DNA of 5,237 nucleotides from Candidatus Galligastranaerophilus gallistercoris (GCA_018710795.1 DVJH01000058.1:1-5237), one strand, 5' to 3'; numbered from the stretch's first letter, positions 1 to 5,237 are shown. Numbers and translations are program-made. The notes: generated from the sequence alone by a model not told the origin.

Positions 1-431
1 TGAGCACGGCGGCATTTGTTGCGGGTGCGGCGCTTTTATTGGGCGCAGGCAAAAAGGCGGGATTAAAACTTGCCGATAAATTTAAACCCGCTGCCGATTC
101 AATCAAACGCTCAATTGTTAAATGTTCGGAAAAAATTGATAATTCCGCTTCGGGCAAACTGACCGAAAAAATTTCGGGCAAGGTTTCTGAATTTACATCA
201 AAACATCCCAAATTATCAAAAGCCGCTTCCATAATGGCTACGGTCCTTCCTGTTGCAGGGTTTATGGGCGGCACTTTGACCCTTGCAAATAAAGTGGCTG
301 ATGACAGAGATGAAAAGGCGCTATCTAACATCAATAAGCTTACTCTAATGAGAGAATATGCTAAGGCTGCCTTGGGCGATAATGAATTATCGGATGATAA
401 GTCTGATATTTCAGATAAAGACGACGATTAA
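1..431 (+). CDS. Hypothetical small protein with two hydrophobic stretches and an acidic C-terminus, 5' end at or beyond the window edge
   Basis: I do not recognise this gene. The reading frame is open from position 3 to the TAA at 429-431 (142 visible codons). The first two bases are TG, so the codon just before could be an ATG, GTG or TTG start, or the gene may extend further left; this cannot be decided here. A TTG at 39 is a possible internal start but has no ribosome binding site. The visible protein has a short Ala/Gly/Leu-rich hydrophobic stretch at residues 2-16, then a Lys/Ser-rich basic region, then a second hydrophobic stretch at about residues 74-96 (IMATVLPVAGFMGG core). It ends in a charged tail rich in Asp, Lys and Ser finishing in DDD. 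This could be a small membrane-associated protein with a basic linker and acidic tail, or the C-terminus of a larger one. It converges on malQ. Being a real gene is likely; the function is unknown. Confidence 0.6.
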   Translation, partial: STAAFVAGAALLLGAGKKAGLKLADKFKPAADSIKRSIVKCSEKIDNSASGKLTEKISGKVSEFTSKHPKLSKAASIMATVLPVAGFMGGTLTLANKVADDRDEKALSNINKLTLMREYAKAALGDNELSDDKSDISDKDDD

Positions 432-456
432 TAAATTAAAAAATATTTTTTAAAAA

Positions 457-487
457 AATCCCTTGCAAAATAAATCTGCAAGGGATT
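457..487 (-). terminator. Rho-independent terminator of malQ
   Basis: Perfect 11-bp inverted repeat: AATCCCTTGCA at 457-467 pairs with TGCAAGGGATT at 477-487 around a 9-nt loop. Read on the minus strand, the hairpin is followed directly by seven T residues (complement of 452-458) and a further A/T run, which is the classic intrinsic terminator layout for malQ, whose stop codon lies 28 bp upstream. On the plus strand the hairpin is followed by ATAAATATTG rather than a T-run, so it would be a weak terminator for the left-edge gene. An 18-nt A/T-only palindrome (436-453) sits between that gene's stop and this hairpin. Confidence 0.85.
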
Positions 488-489
488 AT

Positions 490-508
490 AAATATTGAAT
501 CAATATTT
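490..508. repeat. Small AT-rich inverted repeat in the malQ 3' untranslated region
   Basis: AAATATTG at 490-497 is the exact reverse complement of CAATATTT at 501-508, with a 3-nt loop. It lies between the malQ stop codon (515-517) and the main terminator hairpin, so a malQ transcript would carry two stacked hairpins at its 3' end. In the plus direction it could add some termination for the left-edge gene, but no T-run follows. It may be chance in AT-rich DNA. Confidence 0.4.
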
Positions 509-514
509 TCTATC

Positions 515-2341
515 CTATTCCCTCTCTTTAAGTACATTCGCCCAATGTTTCAATGATTCCGAAAGTTCACGGTGTTCATGTGAAAAATTGGGGTTTCTCA
601 GTCTGTTTGCTTCCCAGATTACGTCGGGAAGATTAACCGCGTCGTAATCTTCAAGTTTTTTATGGTATTCATCGTTAAAATCAGGTGTCATTCTTAATGA
701 CCAGTTTTGGTCCCCGGTGGTTCCCGGCTGATTGTATCTTTCTTTTATACCGAATAAATCGGTCCAGAAAATTTGTACGTTTTTTGCTCCCGAGGCAAAG
801 AGGTCAATGAATTTTTTCCTTCTTTCGAATTTATCGGGGTACAGTTCTTTGGCGCTTGCGGTGTCATGGTTTGCAACCATAACGGCATTGTTTTTAGGGG
901 CATTCCAGATTTCATCTCCGTTTTTCCATTGTGTTACGGTGAGCCCGCCGATGCCTAAATTTTTGAGCGTTTCGACACTGTTGCCGGGCATATATCCCAA
1001 ATCTTCCGCTATAATTGCGCTTGAATCAAGCCCTGCCGCATTTGCCGCGGGTAAAATTATTTTCTTTAAAATTCTGTCGCAATTATGTCCGTTTTTGCCT
1101 CTGTATACCTCGGAATAAAGTCTGCCCTGACGGTTTCCGTTCTCGGAATATACATATGGGTCAATTAACCCTACGATGTGGTCGATTCTGACTCCGCCCT
1201 TGTTTTCTTCAAACACTCTTTCATATTTGTCGTATAAAAATTTGCCTGCTTCTCCGAGCTGGTTTGTTCTGTTATCGCTGCTGAAAAGCTGATTCGGGTC
1301 AAGCACGAAAAAGCCCCATTTTTGCGGTTCATTGCTCCAGGGCTCTTTGCAGCCCATTCTTAAATCTTTTAAGAATAAATGCTTATTGCCCCATACTTCG
1401 GCGTCCGAAAAGGCAACGGGAATATCGGCTATGGGTTTTATTCCTTTTTCTTTTAATTTTTTGTTGCCGTTGTCGAGTGCTTTTTTGGCAAGCATTTGCG
1501 AGAATAAAAATGCGTCTATTTCATCTTTATGTTTGCTTCTAAGATGACTTAACCTTGCTTCTTTTTGTTTTTGTTCATGGTAGCTGTTTGACTTATCAAA
1601 CAGGTTTTTATCGGTTTCCACGTCCCAATCCGATGTGTCGCACCCGTATGATTCAAGCCCCCAGTTTGGCCAGTAATCGTTATTGTATTTATCTGTTAAT
1701 ATGCTGTAGAGTGCATTTTTTTCCTGTTCTCTGCCGTGGATTTGTTTGAACTGTTGAAAATCGCTGCTCAATGATTCGATTGCCGCTCTTTCTTCGCTGT
1801 CTAATTCATCTAAATTTTCGGATTTATATTTATATGTTTGATAAGCTTCTTCAAGTGCGGTTCTGTTTGTATTAACCGCATAAGTATAATCGGATTTATT
1901 CTGTCCGCGTCTCGGGTTATTGTTAACCGTTGAACTATATGTCTCGTCGCTTAAAATGCAGCCGTATTCGAGTGTCGTTAATTTATCCAAATCTATAATT
2001 AATGTATTATATGCGCTTGAATTTGATGCATAAGGAGATGCATCGGTTCTTTTTCTTAAACCCGAAGGCTCCTGCTGCCATTTTGTAAATCCCCAGTCAT
2101 AAAGAAAAGGAAACAGCATTTTTTCGGAGCTTTTTGAATAAGGAACACCTATTCCGACATCTTTTGAATACTCGGACGGCGAACAATTCGTGGGCAATAT
2201 TACGCACATATTTTTATCCAATGTCCTGAGCCCGTCTTGAATGGCTTTTCTGCATTGAGGTTTTTCGTCTTCTCTTAATTTTCTTTTAAATGACGGTGAA
2301 TTATCACTGCTGTTATATCGGCTGATTGCACCTATTTTCAA
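515..2341 (-). CDS. malQ: 4-alpha-glucanotransferase (amylomaltase/disproportionating enzyme), GH77 family, divergent
   Basis: Transfers alpha-1,4-glucan segments between maltodextrins or starch/glycogen breakdown products in the cytoplasm. The start is TTG at 2341, giving 608 residues: AAGGAG lies 7 nt upstream, and the longer GTG-started frame (2380) would put this site inside the gene. GH77 landmarks appear in family order: SPYASNSSAYNTLIIDL (about 102-118, like SPY..S..A.NPLLIDL); a helical insert (about 150-290) with a WPNWG patch near 224; ADIPVAFSDAEVW (305-317); the nucleophile motif GVRIDHIVG (Asp387); AEDLG (acid/base Glu446); NHDTAS (stabilising Asp493); and the C-terminal NQPGTTGDQNW. 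All three catalytic acids are present, so it is probably active. It is diverged around GCKEPWSN...QKWG and in the N-terminal barrel. Length falls between short amylomaltases (~500) and the E. coli enzyme (~690). No signal peptide; the N-terminus is MKIGAISRY...SFKRKL. No glycogen or maltose genes lie nearby. GH77 is confident; symbol malQ by family. Confidence 0.9.
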   Translation of the reverse strand: MKIGAISRYNSSDNSPSFKRKLREDEKPQCRKAIQDGLRTLDKNMCVILPTNCSPSEYSKDVGIGVPYSKSSEKMLFPFLYDWGFTKWQQEPSGLRKRTDASPYASNSSAYNTLIIDLDKLTTLEYGCILSDETYSSTVNNNPRRGQNKSDYTYAVNTNRTALEEAYQTYKYKSENLDELDSEERAAIESLSSDFQQFKQIHGREQEKNALYSILTDKYNNDYWPNWGLESYGCDTSDWDVETDKNLFDKSNSYHEQKQKEARLSHLRSKHKDEIDAFLFSQMLAKKALDNGNKKLKEKGIKPIADIPVAFSDAEVWGNKHLFLKDLRMGCKEPWSNEPQKWGFFVLDPNQLFSSDNRTNQLGEAGKFLYDKYERVFEENKGGVRIDHIVGLIDPYVYSENGNRQGRLYSEVYRGKNGHNCDRILKKIILPAANAAGLDSSAIIAEDLGYMPGNSVETLKNLGIGGLTVTQWKNGDEIWNAPKNNAVMVANHDTASAKELYPDKFERRKKFIDLFASGAKNVQIFWTDLFGIKERYNQPGTTGDQNWSLRMTPDFNDEYHKKLEDYDAVNLPDVIWEANRLRNPNFSHEHRELSESLKHWANVLKERE

Positions 2342-2348
2342 AACAACA

Positions 2349-2354
2349 CTCCTT
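2349..2354 (-). promoter_or_regulatory. Ribosome binding site that fixes the TTG start of malQ
   Basis: On the minus strand AAGGAG is followed by TGTTGTT (7 nt) and then TTG AAA ATA GGT. This near-perfect Shine-Dalgarno sequence at ideal spacing selects the non-ATG start at 2341 over the upstream in-frame GTG at 2380. Confidence 0.85.
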
Positions 2355-2435
2355 ATATTATATATATAACCTAACAACACACTGTTTGCTATTCAAATAA
2401 AACACAAAAATAATTTTTTTGCACATCGGCTTAAA

Positions 2436-2464
2436 ATGTTAAAAAAAATGTTAAGAAATGTTAA
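2436..2464 (-). promoter_or_regulatory. Three direct repeats of TTAACAT, candidate operator for malQ
   Basis: Exact copies of ATGTTAA on the plus strand (TTAACAT on the minus strand) lie at 2436-2442, 2448-2454 and 2458-2464, with start-to-start steps of 12 and 10 nt, close to one helical turn. They sit about 95-123 bp upstream of the malQ start. Tandem hexamer-type repeats at about 11-bp steps are the usual target layout of OmpR/PhoB-family regulators; the Bacillus PhoP site TT(A/T)ACA is similar. The regulator here is not known, and part of the pattern could come from low-complexity A/T sequence. Confidence 0.4.
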
Positions 2465-2511
2465 AATAAACTTTCAAATATATTCTGATAGTTACGTATA
2501 TTTAAAAAAAC

Positions 2512-2521
2512 AATTGCAATT
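2512..2521. repeat. Perfect 10-bp palindrome AATTGCAATT
   Basis: AATTGCAATT is self-complementary and is flanked by an A-run on the left (2504-2510) and a T-rich stretch on the right, giving a longer near-symmetrical element of about 20 bp. It is near the middle of the divergent intergenic region, a suitable place for a dimeric repressor or activator shared by both genes, but no protein can be named. Short A/T palindromes are common by chance here. Confidence 0.25.
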
Positions 2522-2547
2522 TTTATGTTAAGTAATGTGAACAACGT

Positions 2548-2576
2548 AGGACAAATATTAAAAAAAATGATAATAT
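2548..2576 (+). promoter_or_regulatory. Weak candidate distal promoter for the HEAT-repeat gene
   Basis: AGGACA (2548-2553, 4 of 6 to TTGACA), a 17-nt spacer and TAATAT (2571-2576) preceded by TGA, giving an extended -10 (TGN). Transcription would begin near 2583 and give a leader of about 205 nt containing the hairpin at 2597-2612. It is weaker than the proximal promoter at 2682-2710 and may not be used. Confidence 0.25.
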
Positions 2577-2596
2577 AAATACATAAAGTGTTCTTT

Positions 2597-2612
2597 TTAC
2601 CCGTTAGGGTAA
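2597..2612 (+). repeat. Small hairpin TTACCC-GTTA-GGGTAA upstream of the HEAT-repeat gene
   Basis: A perfect 6-bp stem with a 4-nt loop; its G/C core stands out in otherwise AT-rich sequence. No T-run follows, so it is not an intrinsic terminator. It would be near the 5' end of a transcript made from the weak promoter at 2548-2576, or a DNA operator if transcription starts only at the proximal promoter. The role is unknown. Confidence 0.35.
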
Positions 2613-2681
2613 TGCAGGAAATAGAGATAATGACTCAGATATGAAGTTTCATTAAGCATAACAACCAAGAAAAGTAAATTT

Positions 2682-2710
2682 TTGAAGAATAAATTTTTTA
2701 TATATATAGT
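2682..2710 (+). promoter_or_regulatory. Likely sigma70-type promoter of the HEAT-repeat gene
   Basis: TTGAAG (2682-2687, 4 of 6 to the -35 consensus), a 17-nt spacer and TATAGT (2705-2710, 5 of 6 to TATAAT). Transcription would start near 2717, giving a 5' leader of about 70 nt before the ATG at 2788. The spacing and location make this the best promoter candidate in the window. Confidence 0.55.
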
Positions 2711-2771
2711 GAAGTGTATTTCTATTAAATAGTGTCATTTGTTGACCAAAAATGTGTGAAAATTGTTATTT

Positions 2772-2776
2772 GGAGG
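2772..2776 (+). promoter_or_regulatory. Ribosome binding site GGAGG of the HEAT-repeat gene
   Basis: GGAGG is 11 nt before the ATG at 2788, slightly long but usable. It decides the start: the in-frame ATG at 2752 has only A/T sequence upstream and would place this site inside its coding region. Confidence 0.75.
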
Positions 2777-2787
2777 AATCTGATTAT

Positions 2788-3642
2788 ATGACAATTAGTG
2801 TGAACAACCGCAAAAAACAGGCAAAAAAATCTTTTGAGGAATTAATCAAAGATCTTCAAACTTCAAATTCCGAAAAAGTGCGTTATAACGCAGCAAGGGT
2901 TCTCGGCGAAATGGGCGACTTTAATGCCGTTAAACCTTTAATTGATGTGTTAAAATACGATAAAAACGGTTCGGTTCGTTTATATGCCGCCCGCGCACTC
3001 GGTGAATTGGGCGATACAAATGCTACCGTTCCTTTGATTGAATCATTAAGAGAAGACAGAAACGTTGACGTAAGAGTGCGTGCAGCCCGTGCATTAGGTC
3101 GTTTGGGCGGCGCAATCGTTGTCGAACCTCTTGTTGAAGCACTTAACGACGAAAATCCGCAGGTTTGTATTACCGCAACCGATGCATTAATTGAAATCGG
3201 CGATGTTGCAACAGATGCATTGATTGAATCGCTTGACCATGAAAAAGTTAACGTAAGATGCGATGCAACACGTGCACTCGGCGAAATCGGCAACAAAAAA
3301 GCCGTTGATAAAATCATTAAAATGCTCAAAGACGAATGGGTTAACGTTCGTATCTACGCTGTTACTTCATTAGGCAAACTCGGCGACACAAAAGCCGTTC
3401 CCGCTTTAATTGAAGTTATGGAAAATAAACAGGAAAACGATTTGGTAAGAGCCGGTGCAGCTGCAGCACTCGGTGTATTGAGAGATCAAAGAGCACTTCT
3501 TCCTTTAAGAAAATTAATTATCGAAGCGGAAGAACTCGGCGAACTTGAAGACACCGCATTAAAATCATTTAAAAAGATAATGGCTGCAAACTGGGAATCA
3601 ATCCCCGGTGCTGCTCCCGTTAAAAAACCTGCGCTTTTCTAA
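2788..3642 (+). CDS. HEAT-repeat protein of the E-Z/PBS-lyase type, function unknown
   Basis: A 284-residue cytoplasmic protein with no signal peptide or membrane segment. After a basic, Lys-rich N-terminus (1-25) come seven helical repeats of 30-33 residues, each with the pattern xVRxxAxxALGxxGDxxAVxxLIxxL. The VR anchors are at about residues 31, 63, 95, 126, 156, 187 and 220. Repeat 4 is odd: it has VC instead of VR and is slightly shorter. The last part (256-284) is a half repeat followed by a Pro/Ala-rich tail ending PALF. Such repeats form a curved alpha-solenoid used for binding proteins; in cyanobacteria relatives (CpcE/F, NblB) act on phycobilisomes. No phycobilisome gene is seen here, so a scaffold or adaptor role is only a guess. 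Start chosen at 2788 because GGAGG lies upstream. It is transcribed alone, with its own promoter and terminator. Asn is AAC in 11 of 16 codons, unlike hisS (4 of 16), which suggests high expression. Confidence 0.9.
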   Translation: MTISVNNRKKQAKKSFEELIKDLQTSNSEKVRYNAARVLGEMGDFNAVKPLIDVLKYDKNGSVRLYAARALGELGDTNATVPLIESLREDRNVDVRVRAARALGRLGGAIVVEPLVEALNDENPQVCITATDALIEIGDVATDALIESLDHEKVNVRCDATRALGEIGNKKAVDKIIKMLKDEWVNVRIYAVTSLGKLGDTKAVPALIEVMENKQENDLVRAGAAAALGVLRDQRALLPLRKLIIEAEELGELEDTALKSFKKIMAANWESIPGAAPVKKPALF

Positions 3643-3674
3643 ATTAAATCGCACCCTAAGTTATTCAAATAAAT

Positions 3675-3702
3675 AAGCCCTCTTAAATATTTAAGAGGGC
3701 TT
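3675..3702. terminator. Bidirectional intrinsic terminator between the HEAT gene and hisS
   Basis: A perfect 28-nt palindrome: arms AAGCCCTCTTAAAT (3675-3688) and ATTTAAGAGGGCTT (3689-3702), forming a stem of about 12 bp with a tiny A/T loop. On the plus strand it leads into TTTTAGTTTATTAATTT, and on the minus strand into ATTTATTTGAAT, so it can end both the HEAT transcript (stop 33 bp away) and the prfB-hisS transcript (stop 35 bp away). The plus-direction T-tract is the better one. Confidence 0.9.
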
Positions 3703-3736
3703 TTAGTTTATTAATTTATATTTATATTTTTTATAT

Positions 3737-4951
3737 TTATATTTCGGTTTGTTTTGTTTGCTCGCCCGATGTAAGGTCTTTTACGGTATAATATCCGCCT
3801 TTTATTTCATCTTCCCCAAGAATTATTGCTTTAAGTGCAACCTTGGATGCCTTTTCAAGTTGTTTTGCAAATTTCCTCGATTGCATGTCAAAATCTGCGC
3901 TGTATCCTTTTTCTCTTAATTTTACGGCAAGTTTAACCGCCTCTTTTGTTTCGGTTGATACAATATAATAATCTAGTTTTTTATCTTCCTCTTTTTTTAT
4001 AAGGCTGCAAAGTCTTTCAACTCCGAGTGCAAACCCGACGGCGGGTGTCGGCTTTCCGCCGAGCATTTCAACAAGCCCGTCATATCTTCCTCCGCCTAAA
4101 ATTGCATTTTGAGAACCCAAAGAACTGCTTTTAACTTCAAAAACCGTTCTTGTATAATAATCAAGCCCTCTTACAAGCATTTTATCAATTTCAAATTTAA
4201 CATCTGCAGCGCTCAGGTATTTTTTTACATCTTCAAAATGTTCTCTGCATTCGTTGCAGATAAAATCTTTCAATACAACGTTTTTTATCTCGTCTTTTTC
4301 AAAGATTTTTTTGCAATCTTCATTTTTGCAATCAAGCATTCTTAAAGGGTTTTTTTCAAATCTTACTTTGCAGTCGTCGCAAAGTTCATTAAGATACGGT
4401 TTAATTGCTTTTTTGATTTCTTCTTTATATTTATTTCTGCATTCAGGGCACCCTAAAGAATTAAGACTTACCGTTAAATCATTAAGCCCCGTTGCTTTTA
4501 AAAATTCCGTTGCCATAATAATAACTTCGACATCGGCTGCCGCTTCTTTTATTCCGAATAATTCAAGCCCGATTTGGTGAAATTGTCTCTGGCGCCCTGC
4601 CTGCGGTCTTTCGTATCTGAACATGGGTCCCATATACCATAATTTAACGGGGGGTGATAATCTGTCCATATTATGTTCAATATAGCTTCTTACAACTCCT
4701 GCCGTGTTTTCGGGGCGCAGAGTTATTGAATTTTCATTATTTCCGACAGTAAATGTGTACATTTCTTTATTGACTATGTCGGTTGAATCGCCGACGCCTC
4801 TTTTAAATAATTCCGTTGCTTCAAATATCGGCGTTCTTATTTCTTTATAATTTGCTTTTTGGAAAAGCTCCGCCGCTTTTTTTTGTACGACCTGCCAGGT
4901 TAAAATTTCATCGGGCAGTATATCTTTTGTTCCTCTTTGTGCTGTTATCAT
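3737..4951 (-). CDS. hisS: Histidine--tRNA ligase (HisRS)
   Basis: Class II aminoacyl-tRNA synthetase charging tRNA-His in the cytoplasm; 404 residues, slightly short for the family (about 420-430). Seen in order: N-terminal RGTKDILP (6-13); motif 1 region with GVGDSTDIVNKEMYTF (52-67); motif 2 MFRYERPQAGRQRQFHQ (110-126) with catalytic Arg112; the histidine-specific LVRGLDYYTR (259-268, Arg261); motif 3 AVGFALGVERL (304-314); and a C-terminal anticodon-binding domain (about 325-404). The insertion region carries four cysteine pairs (168/171, 191/194, 208/213, 232/235) that resemble zinc knuckles; similar pairs occur in some clostridial HisRS as I recall. The ATG (4951-4949) overlaps the prfB stop by 4 bases (ATGA), with AGGG 9 nt upstream (4961-4964), so translation is probably coupled to prfB. 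A terminator follows at 3675-3702. Confidence 0.97.
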   Translation of the reverse strand: MITAQRGTKDILPDEILTWQVVQKKAAELFQKANYKEIRTPIFEATELFKRGVGDSTDIVNKEMYTFTVGNNENSITLRPENTAGVVRSYIEHNMDRLSPPVKLWYMGPMFRYERPQAGRQRQFHQIGLELFGIKEAAADVEVIIMATEFLKATGLNDLTVSLNSLGCPECRNKYKEEIKKAIKPYLNELCDDCKVRFEKNPLRMLDCKNEDCKKIFEKDEIKNVVLKDFICNECREHFEDVKKYLSAADVKFEIDKMLVRGLDYYTRTVFEVKSSSLGSQNAILGGGRYDGLVEMLGGKPTPAVGFALGVERLCSLIKKEEDKKLDYYIVSTETKEAVKLAVKLREKGYSADFDMQSRKFAKQLEKASKVALKAIILGEDEIKGGYYTVKDLTSGEQTKQTEI

Positions 4952-5237
4952 TTTTTTGTTCCCTGCTTTCTTAAATATTCTTCGATAAAACCGTCAATAT
5001 TGCCGTCCATAACCGAATCAATATTTCCCGTTTCGTAATTTGTTCTGTGGTCTTTTACCATTTTATACGGATGAAAAACGTATGACCTTATCTGCGAGCC
5101 GAAATTTATATCGACATTTTCGCCTTTGAGGTCCGATAATTTTTTTTCGTGTTCAAGCTTTTTAATTAAAAGCAGTTTTGAAGCAAGCATTTGCATAGCG
5201 GTTTCTCTGTTTTGCAATTGCGATCTTTCCTGCTGAC
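4948..5237 (-). CDS. prfB: Peptide chain release factor 2 (RF2), C-terminal part; 5' end beyond the window
   Basis: RF2 ends translation at UGA and UAA codons. Only the last 95 residues are visible (of about 365 usual). They start with QQERSQLQNR, the conserved segment that follows the GGQ loop by about 25 residues, so GGQ itself, the SPF-type codon-reading loop and any programmed frameshift are outside the window. The FGSQIRSYVFHPY and MVKDHRTN...GNIDSVMDG...FIEEYL blocks mark RF2 rather than RF1. The frame stays open to the right edge. The TTG at 5217 is only an internal Leu, not a start. The TGA stop (4950-4948) overlaps the hisS start, so the two genes share a transcript; a prfB-hisS pair makes sense as translation machinery. 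Nothing looks damaged in the visible part. Confidence 0.95.
   Translation of the reverse strand, partial: QQERSQLQNRETAMQMLASKLLLIKKLEHEKKLSDLKGENVDINFGSQIRSYVFHPYKMVKDHRTNYETGNIDSVMDGNIDGFIEEYLRKQGTKK

Larger units (their letters stand above)
2342..2787. other. 446-bp divergent intergenic region between malQ and the HEAT-repeat gene
   Basis: Strongly AT-rich, with no convincing coding sequence on either strand. It must hold the control regions of both divergent genes. I see three TTAACAT direct repeats on the malQ side (2436-2464), a 10-bp palindrome (2512-2521), a weak promoter candidate (2548-2576), a small hairpin (2597-2612), a good promoter for the HEAT gene (2682-2710) and, just after it, an 11-nt palindrome CTATT-A-AATAG (2722-2732). 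No clear promoter for malQ could be picked: TATAAT-like sequence lies too close to its ribosome binding site, and no well-spaced -35/-10 pair stands out further upstream. Tiny frames such as 2525-2578 (17 codons) and 2612-2644 (10 codons) lack a good ribosome binding site. No known riboswitch or tRNA is recognised. Confidence 0.7.

Noticed and set aside
732..1118. 128-codon plus-strand frame inside malQ, and smaller ones at 773, 1332 and 1555
   Set aside because: All lie opposite the well-supported GH77 reading frame that holds the catalytic motifs; their products look like random Phe/Ser/Leu-rich shadows.
2342..2380. GTG start at 2380 for malQ
   Set aside because: The 13 extra codons overlap the AAGGAG site that serves the TTG at 2341, and the added residues look like translated untranslated region.
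2436..2464. A CRISPR-like or satellite repeat array
   Set aside because: The repeat unit is only 7 nt with 3-5 nt gaps; there are no spacers of CRISPR size and no cas genes.
2742..2771. TTGACC with a TTATTT box as a promoter just before the HEAT gene
   Set aside because: The -10 match is poor and transcription would start after the ribosome binding site.
2752..2787. Upstream ATG giving the HEAT protein 12 extra N-terminal residues (MCENCYLEES...)
   Set aside because: No ribosome binding site precedes it, while GGAGG lies inside this stretch at a usable distance from the ATG at 2788.
2883..3329. 148-codon frame on the minus strand opposite the HEAT gene
   Set aside because: It is the antisense shadow of a repeat-rich gene with regular codons; its Ser/Ala/Thr-rich product has no domain and no ribosome binding site was apparent.
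4109..4580. Two plus-strand frames inside hisS
   Set aside because: They overlap conserved HisRS coding sequence in antisense and give low-complexity Phe/Ser-rich products.

Overview
This AT-rich window holds two complete enzyme or housekeeping genes, one complete HEAT-repeat gene and two genes cut by the window edges. Protein similarity recalled from memory points to a non-photosynthetic relative of cyanobacteria of the gut Melainabacteria (Gastranaerophilales) type. The clues are the low G+C, the style of the N-terminus of the glucanotransferase (a short KIG...SFKRKL lead-in), the E-Z/PBS-lyase-like HEAT protein, and HisRS and RF2 sequences of general bacterial type. This placement is an inference at about 50% confidence; a low-G+C Firmicute or another uncultured gut lineage is not excluded.

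Layout from left to right. Positions 1-431 (+) are the end, or nearly all, of a small unrecognised protein with two hydrophobic stretches and an acidic tail. It converges on a divergent GH77 4-alpha-glucanotransferase (malQ, 515-2341, -), with a hairpin terminator between them at 457-487 that serves the minus strand. Then comes a 446-bp divergent intergenic region (2342-2787). It carries three TTAACAT direct repeats near helical spacing, a small palindrome, a short hairpin and one good sigma70-type promoter for the next gene. A seven-repeat HEAT protein follows (2788-3642, +), closed by a perfect 28-nt palindromic bidirectional terminator (3675-3702). On the far side hisS (3737-4951, -) is the downstream gene of a tight prfB-hisS unit, with a 4-base ATGA overlap; only the C-terminal 95 residues of prfB are in the window.

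The genes do not form one pathway. prfB and hisS are translation genes in one transcript. malQ is a cytoplasmic alpha-glucan enzyme standing alone. The HEAT gene is a monocistronic unit with its own promoter and terminator, and its codon choice suggests strong expression. I see no mobile element, CRISPR array, tRNA, rRNA, toxin-antitoxin pair or defence cassette. The parts least explained by known genes are the malQ/HEAT intergenic region and the small protein at the left edge.
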